A stretch of DNA of 64,000 nt. Source: Trachythela sp. YZ-2020. Its lineage: Eukaryota; Cnidaria; Anthozoa; Malacalcyonacea; Clavulariidae. A program made the position numbers and the translations under genes. Position 1 is the stretch's first letter; every line of letters begins with the position of its first letter. Location: NCBI GenBank assembly GCA_016169945.1, contig JADLSH010000085.1:558001-622000 (forward strand). Direction: 5' to 3'. Shown here piece by piece: positions 58,836 to 64,000 of this stretch. The notes under the pieces are model-generated. The model had not been told where the DNA came from and searched no databases. It saw only the letters and a program-made list of their open reading frames with translations.

Positions 58836-59099
58836 GAATCAGTTGAAGCAATCAGGAGAAGCTTTGAGATTATTATTGATGCGTTGAAGACGGTATATTC
58901 TAGCGAAGATGCTGATGGAGATGTCAAAAAAAGCATCTGGTCTTTTAAAGGTTTAATGGTTTAATAGTAATACCAATCTTGCAGCTAATGAGCTGAATTA
59001 CAAATGTATAAAATTTACAAAGTTGGTTCAAAAATACAACAAAATTAGGTAAACTATACTTCTATATTTACAATAATTGGAATTTAAAAATGTATATAT
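58836..59099. other. Flank between minisatellite and LINE remnant
   Basis: Begins with degenerate array units (ACTTAAAAAGGACCC, AACTTGAATC), then unique AT-rich sequence. Confidence 0.4.
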
Positions 59100-60060
59100 C
59101 TAAAGTATACTAATGCTAAAACTGTGAACTATGAACTGTGAACTATGAATTAAAACGTTTAGAACTTGCAATTAAAAATGTGTTCATGTATCTATTAGTC
59201 TTAATTTTAGGAATGTTAAAAGTTCTCGTAGTTCTCAGGGAGTATCCAGTATCTGAGTTCAACTCTGGCAGTAGTGGGTGCAATTTATGATTTTGGTCTT
59301 CAATGATTTCTTCGAACAATTTATCACACGCGGCCTGACGTCTCTCTTCAAGTTTCCCAAGATTGGACAGTCAGATTGCTTCATTATAAGGCTTCGCAGG
59401 AAATATAATTCTCATAGCACGTTAATTGTTGTATACGTTCAATGTCTTTACACAAATAATTTGGGATTCCGTAATGAAAAACGGGCGATGCGTATTCAAC
59501 TACCGGTCGGATACAAGTACAATAAAAGTACACGTAGTAGGCACGTTCGCACGTTTTAGCTGTCGTAAAAAGTACAATCTTTTAGAGGCTTTCTTGATGA
59601 AACTGGCCGTAACGTGGCTGGTCCATTTAAGATCATGCACTTCTTATCCTTAAACCCACGATCTTAGCCTCAAAGATCAGCTCTAATTCTTTGTCATTGA
59701 TTGTAACCGGATAGAGCTGGCTTGAGTCTGATTTGCTGGATTGTATTCGCATTTCTTTACATTTGTCTTCATTGAGGGTAAATTTTAAAGCACTGGACTG
59801 GTTGTAGATATCGTCAACTGCGACTTGGATATTACTTCTTGTTTCTCTATCCACTACCTCCGCTAGGGTTGTGTCGTCTACGTATTTCCAAAAATCTTTT
59901 GTCGCGAATGCTAAGGTTTGACTTCATTGTGTCATTGGTGGTCGCTAAAAACATTTTCATCAAGACTAAGATGATGACAAATGTTTTAGAGAAAGAAGCT
60001 CTGGACATTACAGGTGCCATTGTAGCCTTGCATATCACAGAAGTATATCTGAGAATAAAC
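59100..60060 (-). mobile_element. LINE fragment: RT YVDD to C-terminus
   Basis: On the minus strand: a YVDDTTLAEVV block (catalytic Asp pair, about 59888-59855) entered after a frame change, then NIQVAVDDIYNQ, FTLNEDKCKEMRI, ASKRLYFLRQLKRANV, and after further lesions LSNLGKLEERRQAACDKLF, LHPLLPE and NTFLIASSK near 59170. The order is that of a CR1/L2-type ORF2. Inactive. Confidence 0.8.
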
Positions 60061-60180
60061 TAGGGTACCTGCAAGGTAGGGAATGCTGCGGGGACTGTTA
60101 TTATTCTTTAGCTTCTTGAAACAAATATGCAAACAAATATGCAACACAAATTATATTCAGTAGACGGTAATTATTAGCAT

Positions 60181-60872
60181 TGACCCCAGTGGCTTACGCG
60201 CTGTCAGTAGATGCATACCCTAGCATAGTTTGCAGGATGAGACAAGCTAAATATATCACGAAACATGAAAGACATCAAATTTTGTAACATCTGTTTCAAA
60301 ATATCAATATTTTCCATGTATTGTTCTTCCACATGGAATTCCCACATGAAACCCATGTTTACTGCGATGAGTAATTTGACACTGCCACGCAAGGAAATTT
60401 GCATATTTTTGTAGTGTATAAAAGTGTTAAAATATATACATGTGCGCAAAATAATTTTGCATTTGGAAAGCTATAAAACGAAAGCGTTGTTCCATCATTC
60501 TGTTCTTACTTTGCTGGATATGTGACCCAGTGGCTTAAATTGTGCGCTGTCAGTAGATGCATACCCTAGCATAGTTTGCAGGATGAGACAAGCTAAATAT
60601 ATCACGAAACATGAAAGACATCAAATTTTGTAACATCTATTTCAAAATATCAATATTTTCCATGTATTGTTCTTCCACATGGAATCCCCACATGAAACCC
60701 ATGTTTACTTCAATGAGTAATTTGACACTGCCACGCAAGGAAATTTGCATATTTTTGTAGCGTATAAAAGCGTTAAAAATATATACATGTGCGCAAAATA
60801 ATTTTGCATTTGGAAAGCTATAAAACGAAAGCGTTGTTCCATCATTCTGTTCTTACTTTGCTGGATATGTGA
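60181..60872 (+). repeat. 347-bp tandem duplication, two copies
   Basis: Copy 1 (about 60181-60522) and copy 2 (60523-60872) differ at only a few positions, for example GGAATTCCC versus GGAATCCCC and GTGTATAAAAGTG versus GCGTATAAAAGCG. The unit contains no gene. The high identity points to a recent event. Confidence 0.92.
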
Positions 60873-61085
60873 GTCACCTACATGTAAAGCACAACTCATT
60901 TCAACTCATTGCCATTCGAATATTTGTCTTTAATAGTGCGCGCAGAACTGAGACCCTGTCTGTTCTGACAATAATATGTGAACGCGACTAGACAAAAATA
61001 TTAAGTCCATTGTAAAATAGGAATAAAAACATATTTCTATGCCTACAGTAGCCTATTTAATAGGTCAAACCTTGCACAAATCAGA

Positions 61086-61280
61086 ATGATTCAGTCAGGC
61101 AATTTAGACGATCAATTGCATATCTGTGACTTTGTGTCAAGTTCACACGAGTCACAAGCGTCAAGCGGCATACATGAAACATCACTTGATGCAAAATATG
61201 GAAATCAGCAAGAGAAAGCAAACGCGAATCGGCGAATCGGCGAATGGATAGAAAAACCTTTTAAAGACATCTCTATGTAA
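61086..61280 (+). CDS. Small open frame, unidentified
   Basis: 64 codons from ATG, polar and serine-rich, ending GEWIEKPFKDISM. A CGAATCGG duplication lies inside. No domain recognised; it could be a terminal exon or chance. Confidence 0.15.
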   Translation: MIQSGNLDDQLHICDFVSSSHESQASSGIHETSLDAKYGNQQEKANANRRIGEWIEKPFKDISM

Positions 61281-61358
61281 GACTTCCATGCTTTACAGCA
61301 CTAATAGCTCAAGCAAAGTCGATAGCACATTAGCAGAATATATAGTTTATATATAAAC

Positions 61359-61713
61359 CAGGCCCGTAGCTGGGGGGTCCCCAGGGGGGGCAAGGCCCCC
61401 CCTAGCGGAAAATTGTGCCCCCCCTGTGCCCCCCCTAGCACAAATAAAAGTAACGTAAATTTTCATTTTGAAAAAGTAAATTTGTTATATATTTCATTTG
61501 AAAAAGTGAATTTGTTATATATATAAACTTTTAACTATTAAGTAATACTTTACTAACGCAATACTATGTGATTTCCGGAAAAAATAATTTCAGGCCCCCC
61601 CCCGTCGACAAGAAAAGAAAGGATTTCTGTCGGAAAAGGTAAAATATTTTGACGAACGCGGACAGACATCGAAACGTGCCCCCCCCCAAAAAAGAGGGCC
61701 AGCTACGGGCCTG
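61359..61713. mobile_element. hAT MITE, 8-bp TSD ATATAAAC
   Basis: CAGGCCCGTAGCTGGGGGG left, CCAGCTACGGGCCTG right, a 15-bp inverted match. ATATAAAC is duplicated perfectly at 61351-61358 and 61714-61721. Poly-C and poly-G runs lie inside each end. Non-coding. Confidence 0.9.
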
Positions 61714-62565
61714 ATATAAACAGACACTGAATCTAGCTGCGATCGATTGTGTGCTTTCAGCGTTTCATGACTGACATGACATAGATATATAAATTGAGAT
61801 TGCCAACTTTCCAAAAAGGAGTAAACAAATGTAAACGTAACATATAAACAAAAGACAAAATATCTTACCTTGAATGGTCAAAATAGACTTGAAAAAGCTT
61901 TAGAAACTCGATAAAAATTCGAAGATTCCGTCCGTCAAGCACATGGAACTGAGCGAGTTTAAAATTTGTGTTCTGCGCATATCAAGCGCGCACGACCACA
62001 ATTCCATGCGCTAAATAAAATTTACTTAAAAACTCCCTCTCTGCCCACATTAGGCTGCTGCTACGCTCGCTCGCTTCAGGCTCGCTCGCTCCGCAGCAAT
62101 TAATAAATTCCGAGTATACCTGAGAATAAATTGTTCAGGAAAGTACACTGTAATGTTACAAAGATAGATTGACTACGCCACTGAACAGCTCTGAAAGAGT
62201 CAACGATCTGTAATTAAAGTTTGTCGGGGTTCCGGTCTATTTTCGTCTTACTTGTACGTATACCAAATGAGATGCAGCAATTTTTTTCTTATATACATTT
62301 CGTTTATTGTATTACTGCCGACACTTCAGTAAAATTGTGGCACTTTTGTTTTGCACGTCTACTTTTGTATGTTGTAATCGCTATATTTCAGACTAGCGAG
62401 CCTTTACACATATAAAATTTGATTACCGATGAAGAGAAATGCGGTATTACTATTTTGGTTCCTACGTATGCTTCCGTTTCGTTCTTGTTTGTGCAACCAT
62501 TGTTATAGATATATTTTCATTCAATAATTTAAAATCCCCATTGCCACTCAATTTGAAAGCAGCGC

Positions 62566-62779
62566 CAGTGGCGCTTTTGAAATCTGAGGCCTCCTAGCTA
62601 GAGTCGCGGAAATGCAATAAATTTTGCTAACTGCGGTAAGAAAATGGTTCTTAGCTTCTTACAAATTTCTCGTCTTCCACCCCAACACTTCTCATCTGAT
62701 TTAAACATATCTCGAAGGTCGTCCTGAAGGGAGTGGAGGTGGACTCGTCCCCCCCAGTCCCCCCCTGGCTACGCCACTG
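62566..62779. mobile_element. hAT MITE, 8-bp TSD AGCAGCGC
   Basis: CAGTGGCG at the left and CGCCACTG in TGGCTACGCCACTG at the right. The flanks AGCAGCGC (62558-62565, 62780-62787) are identical. 214 bp, non-coding, with C runs near the right end. Confidence 0.8.
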
Positions 62780-62787
62780 AGCAGCGC

Positions 62788-64000
62788 AAGGCTGGTGAAA
62801 ATATTTTCAAACCAATTCTAACGCCAGTCCACAACCAAATGAAAATACTCGCCGAATGACGTGAGCGGTATAAATTACAACTAGCACTTTCAGGCATTTA
62901 GCCAGTCTGCCATTACTTTAGTATAAGAAAATATAGGAAGTTATTTTATTTCGCTGAGAATGATATAGTCAACAGCAAGACAATGTGTTCAAGTACTTTT
63001 GAATTCGTGCAATTCAAATATGGAATATATAGCCTAAGTCTATTCAAAAGTAATACAGTACCAATTCCTGCACATGCATGCACTATTTTATCATCTTAAA
63101 GTAGAATATTTTTTGAAGATAGATTGCAATGTTGATCCAAAAGCCAAAATGTGAATATTTGAGATTGGCAATATAAATCTTTACATTTTGACAATTGGCA
63201 ATTGCATGCCAATGATAGTCATGGTAATCCTTTGAAATGTAAAACACTACCAAAACGAGATTCTGGTCTGTCTTTTGTCAGTCTAGTATGAGCATGGATA
63301 TTTCAAGATTTTTCTACTGGGAAGAGAATGTATAGTCTTGTAAAACCTTGTTTATCTTTGTTAGAATCAGTCTAACAACCGTTTTTTGATCAGTATAATT
63401 GTATAAGATATAGACGAGATAATACATCACGTCACGCAGACGAAGACAACAATACCAAGTTCAATAAGTTTTAATCAAAAAAACATGGAAACGATTAGAT
63501 GATGCATAAACAGAAATCTATAATAAATGTCTGTGCTGAAAAGATCATAATCTTTGTTTCAAAAATCAATATAAGTGCACCCATCTCACATCTGTCATTA
63601 ATCTTTCAACCATTCAACCAAATTTACGTGTTTTATAATATATTGAAAACTTTATTATACCTTTGATATGTAACTAAAGTCCATACATAAATTCGTTACG
63701 CCTGGAAGTCAAACTTAAGGTATTATACATATTTCTTTTACACTTTAGATTATAACTGAATATAGTTAAATGGACGTTTGTTGCAGTGCTAGTCGATATC
63801 GGAAAGTTTTGTTGCAATTTGTAATAGACATGTGCCTTTTAAAATTGTTCGTTGTTCGTATTCGGAGTTTCATGCGACTGACAGGAAGATCGTCAGTATA
63901 CAGTGTGTCCAAAAAATCGACGGAACCAATTTCAGCAATTGATTATATCCTCTTTTCAAGTTTCTGTCTATTTTGACTAAATGAATCCAAAAAGTAATTT
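62788..64000. other. AT-rich end of window, no gene
   Basis: No gene recognised. A mariner-type end TATACAGTGTGTCCAAAAAA near 63895 has no partner inside the window. Confidence 0.4.

Overview
This is an AT-rich, intron-containing animal genome window. The gene content (a TRAF family member, the nucleolar RRM protein NIFK, an MDH1B-type malate dehydrogenase), the CR1/L2-like LINEs and the many short dispersed inverted repeats fit a cnidarian, most likely an anthozoan. That placement is inferred from family resemblance and remembered repeat motifs, not from a search. No bacterial features, operons or CRISPR arrays are present.

Layout of host genes. Bases 1-2679 carry the 3' end of a TRAF gene on the plus strand (end of the TRAF zinc-finger region, a 1.6 kb intron, then one long exon with coiled coil and MATH/TRAF-C domain). 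Bases 10308-11745 carry an MDH1B-like gene on the minus strand whose first ~290 codons are open but whose 3' half is broken by frameshifts and a stop. About 110-130 bp away and divergently oriented lies a complete six-exon NIFK gene (11879-17341, 205 aa), so the two share one short intergenic promoter region. At 26763-27191 there is a single-exon 142-aa protein with a ubiquitin-conjugating-enzyme-like fold signature and an apparent active-site cysteine; a decayed paralogue lies about 1 kb downstream (28161-28578). A few further exon-like pieces (6415-6549 minus, 48195-48305 plus, 61086-61280 plus) could not be identified.

Most of the rest is mobile DNA and its remains. One near full-length but frameshifted LINE (19917-24337) has an ORF1 with two CCCH zinc fingers plus endonuclease and reverse transcriptase. 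LINE fragments lie at 28730-28918, 29757-30600, 50143-51400 and 59100-60060. The first exon of a KDZ-type transposase sits at 8248-8751. At least six insertions carry perfect 8-bp target duplications typical of hAT elements (6599, 14543, 33207, 49681, 61359, 62566), with a seventh imperfect one at 5622. Three copies of a palindromic element (4888, 40378, 54597) carry 9-bp target duplications, as Mutator-like elements do. Two adjacent mariner-like foldback elements lie at 44369 and 45010, and large inverted-repeat elements lie at 18445-19606 and 34441-35475. A tRNA-derived SINE pair in inverted orientation (40220-40656) has one of the 9-bp-duplicating elements in its loop.

Tandem repeats include a 1.36-kb array of about 70 copies of a 19-bp unit (57476-58835), a 347-bp segmental tandem duplication (60181-60872), a 21-bp array inside a MITE (42051-42164) and a longer-unit minisatellite at 43430-43845. 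From about 35.5 to 40.2 kb, 51.4 to 54.6 kb, 54.7 to 57.4 kb and 62.8 to 64 kb I see almost nothing beyond AT-rich intergenic or intronic sequence.
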